Positions 9,463-18,175 of a DNA stretch of 50,335 nt are shown here, piece after piece. Origin of the DNA: Ignavibacteria bacterium CG2_30_36_16 (GTDB lineage Bacteria; Bacteroidota; Ignavibacteria; Ignavibacteriales; Ignavibacteriaceae). The translations under genes were made by a program, and so were the position numbers. Position 1 is the first letter of the stretch. Each line of letters opens with the position of its first letter. The notes below the pieces were generated by a model that saw nothing but the letters and a program-made list of their open reading frames with translations, ran no database searches and was not told where the DNA came from. The stretch spans positions 1-50,335 of the forward strand of contig MNYQ01000211.1 in assembly GCA_001873185.1 (NCBI GenBank). The letters run 5' to 3'.

Positions 9463-10821
9463 ATGGATTATATTATTTATTTTGTTATAACAATAGGAAT
9501 TCTTGTTTTTATACATGAGTTCGGACATTTTGCCGCAGCTAAATTAACCGGTATGCGCGTAGATGTTTTTGCAATAGGCTTTGGTAAACGTCTCTTTGGG
9601 TGGAATAAAATTACAGGCTTTACATTCGGCGACCTCGCTAAAGATTGGGATGGACAGGGAAATACAGATTACCGGCTGTCTCTTCTTCCTCTTGGCGGTT
9701 ACGTCAAAATTGCAGGAATGGTAGATGAAAGTTTTGATACTGCCTTTGCAGATAAAGAACCGCAGCCATACGAATTCCGCGCAAAACCTACCTGGAAAAA
9801 AGTTGTTGTTATTAGCGCCGGCGTCTTTATGAATCTACTGCTTGCATTTATCATTTTCTGGGGCGCTAATTATTTTAAAGGAAAACAGGTAACTGACACT
9901 ACCACGCTTGCCTATGTTGAACAGCAAAGCGCAGCCGATTCTGCAGGGTTTAAAACCGGCGATAAAATTTTAGCGATCAATGGCAAGAAAACAAATTCAT
10001 GGGAAGATGTAAGAACTTTTATATTTATTAATACACTCGGAGAAGATTTAAAAGTAAAGTTGCTGCGTAACTCTCAGGCTCAAACTATTGATGTGCCGCG
10101 TAATAAAATACCAGATGAAGAATTGCAGCAAATATTATTTCTGATGCCGGAAGGTGTTTACCCTGCTGCTGGTGAAGTATTTGAAAAATCTCCGGCTGAA
10201 AATGCAGGAATAAAAGCCGGAGATATTTTTCTTGAAGTAAACAATCAACAAGTTTTTACAAGCAACCAGGTAATTGAGCTTGTATCGTCAAATCCCGAAA
10301 AAGAAATACCAATTAAATTAGTCCGTGAAAAAGATACTCTTACACTTCAGGCAACCCCCGGTGCAGACGGTAAAATTGGAATTGTTCTCGGACATTTTTA
10401 TACCGGCGGTGTTACTCATAAAGAATTCGGTTTCTTTGAGTCGTTTTATTATGCGTATATGGACATTGTGAATATGACTCAACTAACCTTTAGCATGGTA
10501 GGTAAAGTTTTTTCCGGGAATTTAGAATTCGGTAAAGCGTTTGGCGGACCGGTTAAGATTGCACAGATTGCAACCAGGTCAGCCGAGTCGGGATTTTCAA
10601 ATTTTCTATTTTTCCTTGCATTGCTCAGTTTGAGTTTGGCAATAATTAATATCATGCCTTTCCCCGTTTTAGACGGCGGACACCTTGCAATTATTTTAAT
10701 TGAAGGCGTAACAAAACGCGAGATTCCAATAAAAGTTAAAATAGCAATACAAAACGCCGGATTTGTTCTCTTGCTTTTATTGATGGCATTTATAATTTAT
10801 AATGATTTGCTAAACATCTAA
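9463..10821 (+). CDS. rseP: RIP metalloprotease RseP (site-2 protease)
   Basis: Intramembrane zinc metalloprotease that cleaves anti-sigma factors and leftover signal peptides. The catalytic zinc motif HEFGH is at 18-22 in the first membrane helix, and the third zinc ligand lies in 'MPFPVLDGGH' near the C-terminus. Two PDZ-like stretches are present between roughly 140 and 310 ('ADSAGFKTGDKILAING' and 'AENAGIKAGDIFLEVNN'), which normally gate substrate access from the periplasm. About four membrane segments are visible. At 452 residues it is the full-length RseP type. It is translationally close to dxr and probably cotranscribed. Confidence 0.95.
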   Translation: MDYIIYFVITIGILVFIHEFGHFAAAKLTGMRVDVFAIGFGKRLFGWNKITGFTFGDLAKDWDGQGNTDYRLSLLPLGGYVKIAGMVDESFDTAFADKEPQPYEFRAKPTWKKVVVISAGVFMNLLLAFIIFWGANYFKGKQVTDTTTLAYVEQQSAADSAGFKTGDKILAINGKKTNSWEDVRTFIFINTLGEDLKVKLLRNSQAQTIDVPRNKIPDEELQQILFLMPEGVYPAAGEVFEKSPAENAGIKAGDIFLEVNNQQVFTSNQVIELVSSNPEKEIPIKLVREKDTLTLQATPGADGKIGIVLGHFYTGGVTHKEFGFFESFYYAYMDIVNMTQLTFSMVGKVFSGNLEFGKAFGGPVKIAQIATRSAESGFSNFLFFLALLSLSLAIINIMPFPVLDGGHLAIILIEGVTKREIPIKVKIAIQNAGFVLLLLLMAFIIYNDLLNI

Positions 10822-10861
10822 AATATTTTTTTTAGTTGTTTAGTTTCTTCCACAAAATACT

Positions 10862-10888
10862 AAAGGAGCTTTTTTGCAGAGCTCCTTT
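10862..10888. terminator. Convergent terminator between rseP and the DUF6029 gene
   Basis: A perfect 9-bp stem AAAGGAGCT / AGCTCCTTT with a 9-base loop lies between two converging genes. It overlaps the stop codon of the minus-strand gene by two bases. It likely serves both strands. Confidence 0.6.
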
Positions 10889-12422
10889 AAAACCTTGTAG
10901 TCATTTTTAATTCCATCCCCGAAAATTCAGGTTCGTAACGGCAGATGCCTCCAATGCAGATGTTGCCTGCCTGTCTTGTTCCGAATAATATGCTAAAATC
11001 AGTATGAGACCAAAACTTGTAACCGATTTGCAAAAAACTCCACACTTTCCTAACTATCCTATCAGTCTGCGGTTCCCTGCTTTGTAATTCGGTAACAACA
11101 GAAATGCTTAAATTAGGCGAACGAAGATATTCAAGCATAACAACGTCATCATAGTAATTTTCCGTTGTTGTTCTGTTTGTTACCTGCTGATGTTCAAGGA
11201 TTAAACGAAGAGTGTTTATATCATCAAAATAAAATCTGTTGTCTAAAATCGGTGTTATACTTTTAGTGTTTGCATCAAGTTCTTCATAATAAGCAAAGCC
11301 GGCGATGGTTTGAAATTCATCATTCCAGGTTTGCTGCGCCTGCAGATAAAATTCTTGAAGTTGTGGTCTTACAGAATTATTAATTCCAATCGACCGCTGG
11401 TACAACGAAGATGGCGGGAGAGTTTTTGTTAATCCATAATTGGCGGTCAAGTAAGTATCATCACTTAAACCGTAATTTAATTCTACTTGAAATCCCTGTT
11501 CATTATTTGAGTTTAGAGGTGATGGATGGCGGTTCAGCAGAATATAAGCATATTCTTTTCTCACAGCGGGAGGAGTGTTATAAAAAATTGTTCCGTCGTT
11601 CGATGTGAAACTAAAGTTATCGTAATATTTATATTCTACAAGACCCGCAAGATTACCGAAATAAAAATTTGTTCCGCCGTAAAAAGCTTTGCCGGCAAAC
11701 TTTTCTTTGTTCTTAAATTTTTTTTCTTTGATGTCATCGTTTAATCGAACTCCGTACTCGCCGTAGAAATCAAAATTCCAAAAGTTAGGTTGAATACGAA
11801 TTGAGAGGAGACTATTTCTCGCAGCGCCATCAGCATCCGGCTGATTTGAGGCGATAGACGCGCCCAATCTTATATTTTTTATAAGATGGTAATCAATATC
11901 GGCAGCGTGAATTATATCTTTTCTTTCGGCCTGTGAATTTTCCGCCATTCCTGTTAATGCAGTTAAGGTTAAGCCTTTGTATCTTCCAAGAAATTTTACG
12001 CCGAGCAAATTATTATCTACGCGAATAAACCGGTCTTCATAACTTTTTAATAACAATCCTCTTCCGAAGAGGGCATAATAATTTCCCACGGTTATTTCAC
12101 CGCTGGTTTCTGTATCTCCAAATTCAGCTTTAAGATATTTATAGTCAATTCCGGCAAATTTTTCTTTGCCACGGCTGATTGAGGGATCTGGATCGTTTGG
12201 TTGAAATAGATCGAACCGGACACCCGCGCTAAAAATACTTTTACGATAATCTACGTTCAACCAATTTTCAAAAATTTCTCTTTTGAGTTTTATGTCGTAA
12301 GAGTATTCGAGCTGATTTGAGAATCCCAAACCTGCAGGCATAAACTGATCATCTTCTGTCTGCGGGAAAGATGACGCTGCCATTGCAGTTATAATAAAAA
12401 ACAGATAAAATAATTTCCGCAT
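10887..12422 (-). CDS. DUF6029-type outer-membrane beta-barrel protein
   Basis: A 511-residue exported protein with a clear signal peptide (about 1-20, cut near 'SSFPQ'). The body has the alternating aromatic/polar pattern of an outer-membrane beta-barrel and ends in an aromatic residue ('KMTTRF'), as barrel substrates usually do. The segment 'YYALFGRGLLLKSYEDR' resembles the conserved block of DUF6029 family proteins of Bacteroidota. Function is unknown. It is the last gene of a minus-strand run with three thioredoxin-fold envelope genes (17-base gap to the TlpA-like gene), so it may be the outer-membrane partner of a redox or secretion process. Confidence 0.7.
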   Translation of the reverse strand: MRKLFYLFFIITAMAASSFPQTEDDQFMPAGLGFSNQLEYSYDIKLKREIFENWLNVDYRKSIFSAGVRFDLFQPNDPDPSISRGKEKFAGIDYKYLKAEFGDTETSGEITVGNYYALFGRGLLLKSYEDRFIRVDNNLLGVKFLGRYKGLTLTALTGMAENSQAERKDIIHAADIDYHLIKNIRLGASIASNQPDADGAARNSLLSIRIQPNFWNFDFYGEYGVRLNDDIKEKKFKNKEKFAGKAFYGGTNFYFGNLAGLVEYKYYDNFSFTSNDGTIFYNTPPAVRKEYAYILLNRHPSPLNSNNEQGFQVELNYGLSDDTYLTANYGLTKTLPPSSLYQRSIGINNSVRPQLQEFYLQAQQTWNDEFQTIAGFAYYEELDANTKSITPILDNRFYFDDINTLRLILEHQQVTNRTTTENYYDDVVMLEYLRSPNLSISVVTELQSREPQTDRIVRKVWSFLQIGYKFWSHTDFSILFGTRQAGNICIGGICRYEPEFSGMELKMTTRF

Positions 12423-12439
12423 ATTTTTACAGGGTTAAA

Positions 12440-12952
12440 TTAATTTTGTAGCAGCCGGTCTAATTTTTCCCGAACTTTTATTTCGTCGCCTTTTATAAAA
12501 CCGGTATGAGAGTAAACAATATTCCCGTGAATATCAATAATGATAGAATACGGAACCGACGAGGCATAATATTTACGCGCTGCTTCCTGATTAGTGTCGA
12601 GCAAGACGATAAAATCATTATAACCTTTTGATTTGATGTAAGGTTTTATTTTTGATACGCTCTTTTCATTGTCGGTCGAAACAGCCACAACTTTTACTCC
12701 TTTATCCTCATAATCTTTTAATATCTTTTTATATTCCGCCAGCTCTTCAGCGCATGGTTTGCACCAGGTTGCCCAGAAGCTAACTATAACCGGCGCTTTA
12801 CCAATGATGCTGTTTAACGAAACAAGATTTCCGTTTAAGTCTTCAAGCCGGAAGCCTGGTGCTCTCTTACCAGATAATGTTTCTTCATTCTGACCAAAAA
12901 TAAAACTTGAAACTGTGATTACAAGAAGTATAAATAGAAATTTTCTCATCAT
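12440..12952 (-). CDS. TlpA-like periplasmic thioredoxin-fold protein
   Basis: A 170-residue exported thiol-disulfide protein of the TlpA/ResA/AhpC-TSA type. A signal peptide spans about 1-20. The active site is WCKPC within 'SFWATWCKPCAEELAEY', followed by the family's 'VKVVAVSTDNEKSV' and the cis-proline region 'SSVPYSIIID'. Members reduce or oxidise cysteines in the periplasm, often for cytochrome c or other secreted proteins. It lies between a DUF6029 barrel gene and a PEGA-Omp28 lipoprotein gene with short gaps, and is probably cotranscribed with both. Confidence 0.9.
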   Translation of the reverse strand: MMRKFLFILLVITVSSFIFGQNEETLSGKRAPGFRLEDLNGNLVSLNSIIGKAPVIVSFWATWCKPCAEELAEYKKILKDYEDKGVKVVAVSTDNEKSVSKIKPYIKSKGYNDFIVLLDTNQEAARKYYASSVPYSIIIDIHGNIVYSHTGFIKGDEIKVREKLDRLLQN

Positions 12953-12966
12953 TTTTCCTTTAAATA

Positions 12967-13959
12967 TTACTGCACTGTTGTTGCAGCTTGTAAAACTTCC
13001 TTTGTCTGAACATTTTGTATAAAAACTACAACATTAATTTCGGAACTCCGCCATGCTGAATTTAAAATTGTTTGGAAATTAAAATTATTAGCCGCCATTA
13101 GATTTATTTGAGCTAAGGAAGTACCCCCGTTATTAGGCAGCATTCGCCGCATAACATTGTAAAATATTGTTTCACCGTTTGAGCCGGGCGGCACAGCAAA
13201 CTCAATTTTAGATTCGATAACAACAACTTGAAGAACAAGATTATCGGTCATTATCGAAACATCAATTGGGGTAACTATGACTTCGACGTCAAGATTTGAA
13301 CCGGCAATATTTTTACTCACCGTTAAACCGAATACAGTAGTTTGTTCTAATCGTGCATCAATTTTTTCTTTAATTGAAATTGAATCGGTAGCTGATGGTT
13401 TTTCTATTCCATCTATAAAAATTGATGGAGCGCTAAACACTTTATAATAATTAATTCTTGAGTTCGCATCCTGCATATTTGCATTAAAAAAAGGATCGTT
13501 AGGCGATGGAAAATTTGTTGGGAATTTTACGGCAACCAATTTATTTACGCCGTAAGTAGTATGCACCAATTGCTCTATTATTTGGTTTGAAGTTACACAT
13601 GGCGTGCAGCTGACGTTTGCAAAATCCTCGAGAAGCACAACTTTGGAAGCGGAAACTTGCTGAAGCGTTAGAATAACTGTTTGAACGGAATCTTTATTTA
13701 CGGTAACCATAAAAGTTTGTGCGGCATAATTCTCTTTTTCAAGTTTTATTATATGCCCGCCAACCGATGCTGTAATAGTATCCGGAGTAAATTTGCCGGT
13801 GGAAGTATTATCTAAAAATATTTTTGCGCTGTCTATATTTGAAGAAACATAAACCTTGCCGTATTCTATTACTTCTTCAAAAACAAGAGGCGGACTTGTC
13901 TTACACCCCGCCAAATACAAAACCAACAATATGAACAAAATAATTTTTTTAATTCTCAT
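12967..13959 (-). CDS. PEGA-Omp28 lipoprotein
   Basis: A 330-residue lipoprotein. The signal peptide ends in a lipobox 'LAGC' (cysteine near 19). A PEGA-like surface domain covers about 37-100, with 'VSSNIDSAKIFLDNTSTGKF' and 'VGGHIIKLEKENY'. An Omp28-type thioredoxin-like domain follows, carrying the CxxC in 'VSCTPCVTSN' near 117-120. Omp28 was described as an outer-membrane protein of Porphyromonas; the family is often linked to adhesins or redox roles, without firm biochemistry. It sits 15 bases upstream of the TlpA-like gene. I infer it is anchored facing the periplasm or cell surface and exchanges disulfides with neighbours. Confidence 0.8.
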   Translation of the reverse strand: MRIKKIILFILLVLYLAGCKTSPPLVFEEVIEYGKVYVSSNIDSAKIFLDNTSTGKFTPDTITASVGGHIIKLEKENYAAQTFMVTVNKDSVQTVILTLQQVSASKVVLLEDFANVSCTPCVTSNQIIEQLVHTTYGVNKLVAVKFPTNFPSPNDPFFNANMQDANSRINYYKVFSAPSIFIDGIEKPSATDSISIKEKIDARLEQTTVFGLTVSKNIAGSNLDVEVIVTPIDVSIMTDNLVLQVVVIESKIEFAVPPGSNGETIFYNVMRRMLPNNGGTSLAQINLMAANNFNFQTILNSAWRSSEINVVVFIQNVQTKEVLQAATTVQ

Positions 13960-14075
13960 AACTATAATTATAAATTTTATTTAGATGTCATTTTAAAAGT
14001 TTTGTTTTTGATATTTCACACTCTAAATAAAAATCAAATCTAAAACTTTATAACACCATTTTTAAGCAGCCCCAA

Positions 14076-15404
14076 TTATTTTAAAAAGCTCATCTTTCTT
14101 ACTGCGCTAAAACTGCCTGCCCGAAACTTATATACATAAATGCCCGAAGCCAAATCAACCGCATTAAAGTTTATATTGTATGTGCCCGGCTCTTTAACTT
14201 CATTTACAAGCGAAGCCACTTTACTACCAAGCATATCATAAACTTCTAGAGTAACAAAAGTTTTTGAAGCCACCGTAAATTCAATTGTTGAAGACGGATT
14301 AAATGGATTCGGGAAGTTCTGCGAGAGAGAAAAATTCAAAGGGATGTCATATAACACATTAATTGAATTGCTGTAATCAAATTCTCCATTCAAATCTATT
14401 TGTTTTAGGCGATAGAAATAATTACACTTTCTATCATCACTTATTTTGTCCGAAAATCTGTAAAGTTTTTTTTCGGTAGTTGTTCCTGCCCCTTTAATAA
14501 AACCGCATTGGTTAAAATTTATACCGTCTAATGAACGTTCAACTTCAAAACCAAAATTATTCATCTCCGAAGCCGTTGCCCAATTTAAAACAATTTCACC
14601 GCGAATTGTTTCTGCTGTAAATGAGGTTAACTCCACCGGCAAAACTGTTCCTATTAATGTCCATTTTTCTGCCTGTGCAATTTGTCCTGTATTGTAAGTA
14701 TGATCTTCTTTGTAAACGAAAACAGCGAGATGGGCTTCGCTGGCAACGACACTGGTTGAAATTGAATAAGTAAACTGCTTTGTAATTGTTACTCCTTGAT
14801 TCCATGCGGCGGTATTTAAAGTGTCTCCGCGCGCGTCGTTCAATATTCCTCGGACAACATGGTTATGATTGTAATTTGTGCCCCCCGTGCAGGAGCTGTT
14901 TCCGGTCTGGCTATACTTAAGATTGTCTTCTGTAATAACTATGTTTACAAAATGAATCCCGGAGAGGTTTTCGAGAGCTGTTGCAAATACAGTTAAGTTC
15001 AGTTCCCGCGTGGTTTCATTATAAGTTTTGTTGATCATAATTTCAACTGTTGCAGGGACGTTTTGTCTCGCTTGTACGGTGCTCTTCCACGCACTTCTCG
15101 AAATTGGAGGCGATGTCCTGTCAACAATTCCGGTTGGGTAGCTAGAAAATCCTAAAAGTGATATGATGTTGTTACCCTGAAAATTTCTATACGGATCGTT
15201 GCTGTTTGAAGGTCCGTGATAACCAATTACTATCGTATTGGGCATAGCCGGTAAAATTTCATTTGCGATAATACTATGTCCGCAAGGACACCATTGACAC
15301 CATGTGCCGGTTACGTACTCAAGCAACGGATTACGTTGAACCTGTGCAGTAGAAAACGAATGAGCAAAAACAAAAACTAATACTGCAATAATTAACCTAG
15401 ACAT
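14076..15404 (-). CDS. Omp28-like protein with T9SS type A sorting domain
   Basis: The ORF track starts at 15503, but GGGAGG stands 4 bases before the ATG at 15404, which gives a clean signal peptide ('MSRLIIAVLVFVFAHSFSTAQ'); I choose that start (442 residues). The mature N-terminus has the thioredoxin-like motif 'TGTWCQWCPCGHS', related to the Omp28 domain. A beta-rich region follows, then a domain typical of Ignavibacteria surface proteins ('LNWATASEMNNFGFEVERS'), and finally the type A sorting domain with 'NFPNPFNPSSTIEF', 'VYDMLGSKV' and 'SGIYVYKF...MSFLK'. It is therefore exported by Sec and then by the type IX system to the surface. It probably forms a group with the next three minus-strand genes. 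Confidence 0.88.
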   Translation of the reverse strand: MSRLIIAVLVFVFAHSFSTAQVQRNPLLEYVTGTWCQWCPCGHSIIANEILPAMPNTIVIGYHGPSNSNDPYRNFQGNNIISLLGFSSYPTGIVDRTSPPISRSAWKSTVQARQNVPATVEIMINKTYNETTRELNLTVFATALENLSGIHFVNIVITEDNLKYSQTGNSSCTGGTNYNHNHVVRGILNDARGDTLNTAAWNQGVTITKQFTYSISTSVVASEAHLAVFVYKEDHTYNTGQIAQAEKWTLIGTVLPVELTSFTAETIRGEIVLNWATASEMNNFGFEVERSLDGINFNQCGFIKGAGTTTEKKLYRFSDKISDDRKCNYFYRLKQIDLNGEFDYSNSINVLYDIPLNFSLSQNFPNPFNPSSTIEFTVASKTFVTLEVYDMLGSKVASLVNEVKEPGTYNINFNAVDLASGIYVYKFRAGSFSAVRKMSFLK

Positions 15405-15578
15405 AAAACCTCCCGATTTTGAAATTAATTCAAAAAAAAGGCGCAAAAAAGTTTTACGATTTGCAAACCTCTCATGATTTTTAAAAATACTGTCATGTTT
15501 CATTGAAAATTAAATATTAAATGAAACAAATCAAAAATTAAAATTTTCTAATATATGACGAAATATTATACTCAATCA

Positions 15579-15594
15579 TCCGTTAGTGAACGGA
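15579..15594. repeat. CCGTT-AACGG palindromic repeat, copy 1
   Basis: TCCGTT agtg AACGGA is one copy of a short palindrome that recurs at 27612, 27726 and 46341 in this window, always between genes. The rest of 15505-15727 holds nothing else I can support. Confidence 0.5.
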
Positions 15595-15727
15595 CAAATT
15601 CTGCCTAAAGTTAGTTGATAATTCAATGTTTTAAGATCACTTGTATTCATAATCGGAAAAAAAATGCGATAATAAACGGAGAAGAAATTAGTTTAATGAA
15701 CTTTAATGAAGAGATTACGAAGAACAA

Positions 15728-16606
15728 ATGAATCTTGAAAGCGAAATAATTGATTTTAAAAGAGAAGCAACTGAAAGAACACTAAGCAGTATTAAAAATT
15801 TACCGTCTATTCCAAAAGTAATTTTTGATGTTACCAAACTGCTAAATACACCCGAACCTTCGGCGTACAGTCTTTCCGAAATTATCATCAAAGATGCAGG
15901 GTTAACTACCAAACTTCTGGCAATTGCTAATTCTCCGCTGTACGGAATAAAAAGGAAAGTCTCCTCGCTCGAATTTGCAATTCTCGTTCTTGGTTTTCAG
16001 GAAATTAAAAATATCGTAACAGCATTATCACTTGCAGATTCGTTCAAAATTTCCGGCGATAAAAATTTCTCGCCATTCGATTTTTGGATTCACTCGATGG
16101 TTACAGGTTCGGCGGCAAAAGGTATATCACAGCATCTTGGATTTGATTTCGGCAGTGACGCTTTTGTAGCAGGAGCTTTGCACGATTTGGGAATTATGGT
16201 AATACATAAATATTTGAACAAACATTTTAATGAAATTGTTGAGTTAACCCGCAATTCAAATATTTCTATTCTGGAAGCCGAACATGAAGTTCTTGGAATG
16301 TCACATCAGGAGATAGGAAAATTTATCGTGGAAAAATGGTCGCTTCCGGTTTTACTCTGCGATACTCTACAATATCATCACGAACCATCAATGGCAAAAG
16401 TTAACAAAGAACTGATCGCAGTAATTCATCTTGTGGATTATATGACACAAAAATTAAACGTCGCCGCATTTTATTGGGATGAGAAATTTGAACTTGATAC
16501 TTCTATTTTACCTCTCCTCAATTTTTCATCGGAAGAAGAATTGGATGCCTTCATAAAAGAGTATAAAGAGATGTTTATCGTTACAGCCGGAGCAATACGC
16601 ATTTAA
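15728..16606 (+). CDS. HDOD domain protein
   Basis: A 292-residue cytosolic protein that consists mainly of one HDOD domain (about residues 20-225), an HD-related helical domain found in bacterial signalling proteins. Typical elements are 'LPSIPKVIFDVTKLL' at the start, 'IIKDAGLTTKLLAIANS' and 'LGFQEIKNIV'. The 'ALHDLGIMVIHK' segment keeps an HD pair, as some members do, but the full HD-GYP signature is absent. HDOD proteins act in two-component or cyclic-nucleotide networks as scaffold or output modules; the partner here is unknown. The start chosen is the first ATG; there is no strong Shine-Dalgarno. Confidence 0.85.
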   Translation: MNLESEIIDFKREATERTLSSIKNLPSIPKVIFDVTKLLNTPEPSAYSLSEIIIKDAGLTTKLLAIANSPLYGIKRKVSSLEFAILVLGFQEIKNIVTALSLADSFKISGDKNFSPFDFWIHSMVTGSAAKGISQHLGFDFGSDAFVAGALHDLGIMVIHKYLNKHFNEIVELTRNSNISILEAEHEVLGMSHQEIGKFIVEKWSLPVLLCDTLQYHHEPSMAKVNKELIAVIHLVDYMTQKLNVAAFYWDEKFELDTSILPLLNFSSEEELDAFIKEYKEMFIVTAGAIRI

Positions 16607-16645
16607 TTTTGGAATTTTATCCTCAATTTTCTTTTCTCATTCCTA

Positions 16646-16674
16646 TTGATTCTTCAAAAGAATTTTTTATTTTG
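16646..16674 (+). promoter_or_regulatory. Possible promoter of the MFS transporter gene
   Basis: TTG (16646-16648), an 18-base gap, then TTATTTTG, which misses TAnnTTTG at one position. It lies about 80 bases before the GTG start. Confidence 0.3.
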
Positions 16675-16751
16675 CGCATCATTTATCCGCTCCTTTAACA
16701 ATAGGGCAGCCGGCTATTTATTTTTTTCAAAATTTAAACAACGGAGTCTAA

Positions 16752-18065
16752 GTGACCGAAACAAGATCATGGAAATTTCCGCAGGCATTTTGGACGGCGA
16801 ATATCGTCGAACTTTTTGAACGAGCAGCATATTACGCTGTTTTTATTGCAATAACCCTTTACCTCTCGCGTGTCGTTGGTTTTGACGATATTGACGCTGC
16901 CTGGATTGGCGGCTTTTTTTCTGCCGGTTTATATTTTCTACCCCCGTTTACCGGCGCATTGGCTGATAAAATTGGTTTCCGCAAAGCGGTAATACTTGCC
17001 TTTTCTTTACTCTCAATCGGGTATTTTTCTTTGGGATTTATGCCATTTAAAATCGTTGTGCTGCCCACACTCGTGGTTTTGATGTTCGGTGGTTCGTTTA
17101 TCAAATCTATTATTACCGGCACGGTTGCTAAAACTACAGATAAAAAAACAAGAGCGCGGGGTTACTCTATTTTTTATGCAATGGTTAACGTAGGCGCTTT
17201 CCTCGGAAAGACATTTGCATACCCGCTTCGTATTGAGTGGGGACTTGTGTCTATTAATTACTATGCTGCTACGATGGCTTTTATTGCTCTCATTGTTGTA
17301 ACTATCTGGTATAAAAATGTAGATATTCACGGCGAAGGAAAATCGCTTGCAGAAGTTTGGGCAGGATTTATAAGGGTTGTAACCAACCTTCGCTTAATTT
17401 TGCTAATTGTTATCGTCACAGGTTTTTGGATTATACAGCATCAGTTGTATGCCACAATGCCTAAATATGTTTTAAGAACCGTAGGCGAACATGCTTCGCC
17501 CGAATGGATTGCAAATGTAAACCCTTTTGTTGTGATGACTACTGTAGTATTCATAACTACTATTATGAGAAAAGTCCGTGCTGTTTCATCAATGTCTGTG
17601 GGAATGTTCCTCATGCCCTTGAGTGCATTGCTAATGGCTTCGAGCGGGATCCTTGAATCATTTGCAGGTAAATCAATTTCCATTTTCGGAATATTTGAAG
17701 CACACCCGGTAACTATAATGATGATAGCAGGAATAGTTGTTCAAGGACTGGCTGAGTGTTTTATTTCACCAAGGTTCCTCGAATATTTTTCACTTCAGGC
17801 TCCTAAAGGTGAAGAAGGACTTTATCTTGGCTTCAGTCATCTTCACTCATTCCTTTCGTCAATTTTGGGATTCGGAATATCCGGTTATCTATTAACGGCA
17901 TATTGCCCCGACCCATTAACACTTACGCCAGAACAAATGCTTACTGCCTATGATCACGCTTATTACATCTGGTATTATTTCGCTGCAATTGGTTTAACCG
18001 CTGCAATAGCGCTACTTATTTATAGGAGGATGTTTGATAATAGAGATAAATTAACAACTCCTTAG
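16752..18065 (+). CDS. MFS transporter, POT-like
   Basis: A 437-residue polytopic membrane protein of the major facilitator superfamily with about 12 membrane segments. The N-terminal 'ELFERAAYYAVF' resembles the 'ELCERFSYYGM' signature of proton-dependent oligopeptide (POT/PTR) transporters, and the loop 'GALADKIGFRKAV' is the MFS motif A. It is shorter than most POT members and lacks the full PTR signatures, so the substrate (peptide or other small solute) stays open. The start codon is GTG with GGAG 5 bases upstream. A strong terminator follows the stop codon, so it is a single-gene unit. Confidence 0.85.
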   Translation: MTETRSWKFPQAFWTANIVELFERAAYYAVFIAITLYLSRVVGFDDIDAAWIGGFFSAGLYFLPPFTGALADKIGFRKAVILAFSLLSIGYFSLGFMPFKIVVLPTLVVLMFGGSFIKSIITGTVAKTTDKKTRARGYSIFYAMVNVGAFLGKTFAYPLRIEWGLVSINYYAATMAFIALIVVTIWYKNVDIHGEGKSLAEVWAGFIRVVTNLRLILLIVIVTGFWIIQHQLYATMPKYVLRTVGEHASPEWIANVNPFVVMTTVVFITTIMRKVRAVSSMSVGMFLMPLSALLMASSGILESFAGKSISIFGIFEAHPVTIMMIAGIVVQGLAECFISPRFLEYFSLQAPKGEEGLYLGFSHLHSFLSSILGFGISGYLLTAYCPDPLTLTPEQMLTAYDHAYYIWYYFAAIGLTAAIALLIYRRMFDNRDKLTTP

Positions 18066-18085
18066 CAAAAACAAATTTAGATCTT

Positions 18086-18112
18086 AAAAACGCCTCTTCC
18101 CGGGGCGTTTTT
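18086..18112 (+). terminator. Terminator of the MFS gene
   Basis: A perfect stem AAAAACGCC / GGCGTTTTT with a 9-base loop ends in a run of T, a classical Rho-independent terminator 20 bases after the stop. Confidence 0.85.
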
Positions 18113-18175
18113 AAAAATATTACGGTTATAGTTTTTTTTTGTAATTTTCCGACACACAATTTTACGAAAATTAAT

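Noticed and set aside
15405-15503. Extra 33 residues at the N-terminus of the Omp28-T9SS protein
   Set aside because: The internal ATG at 15404 has a strong GGGAGG and starts a proper signal peptide; the longer version would bury the signal.
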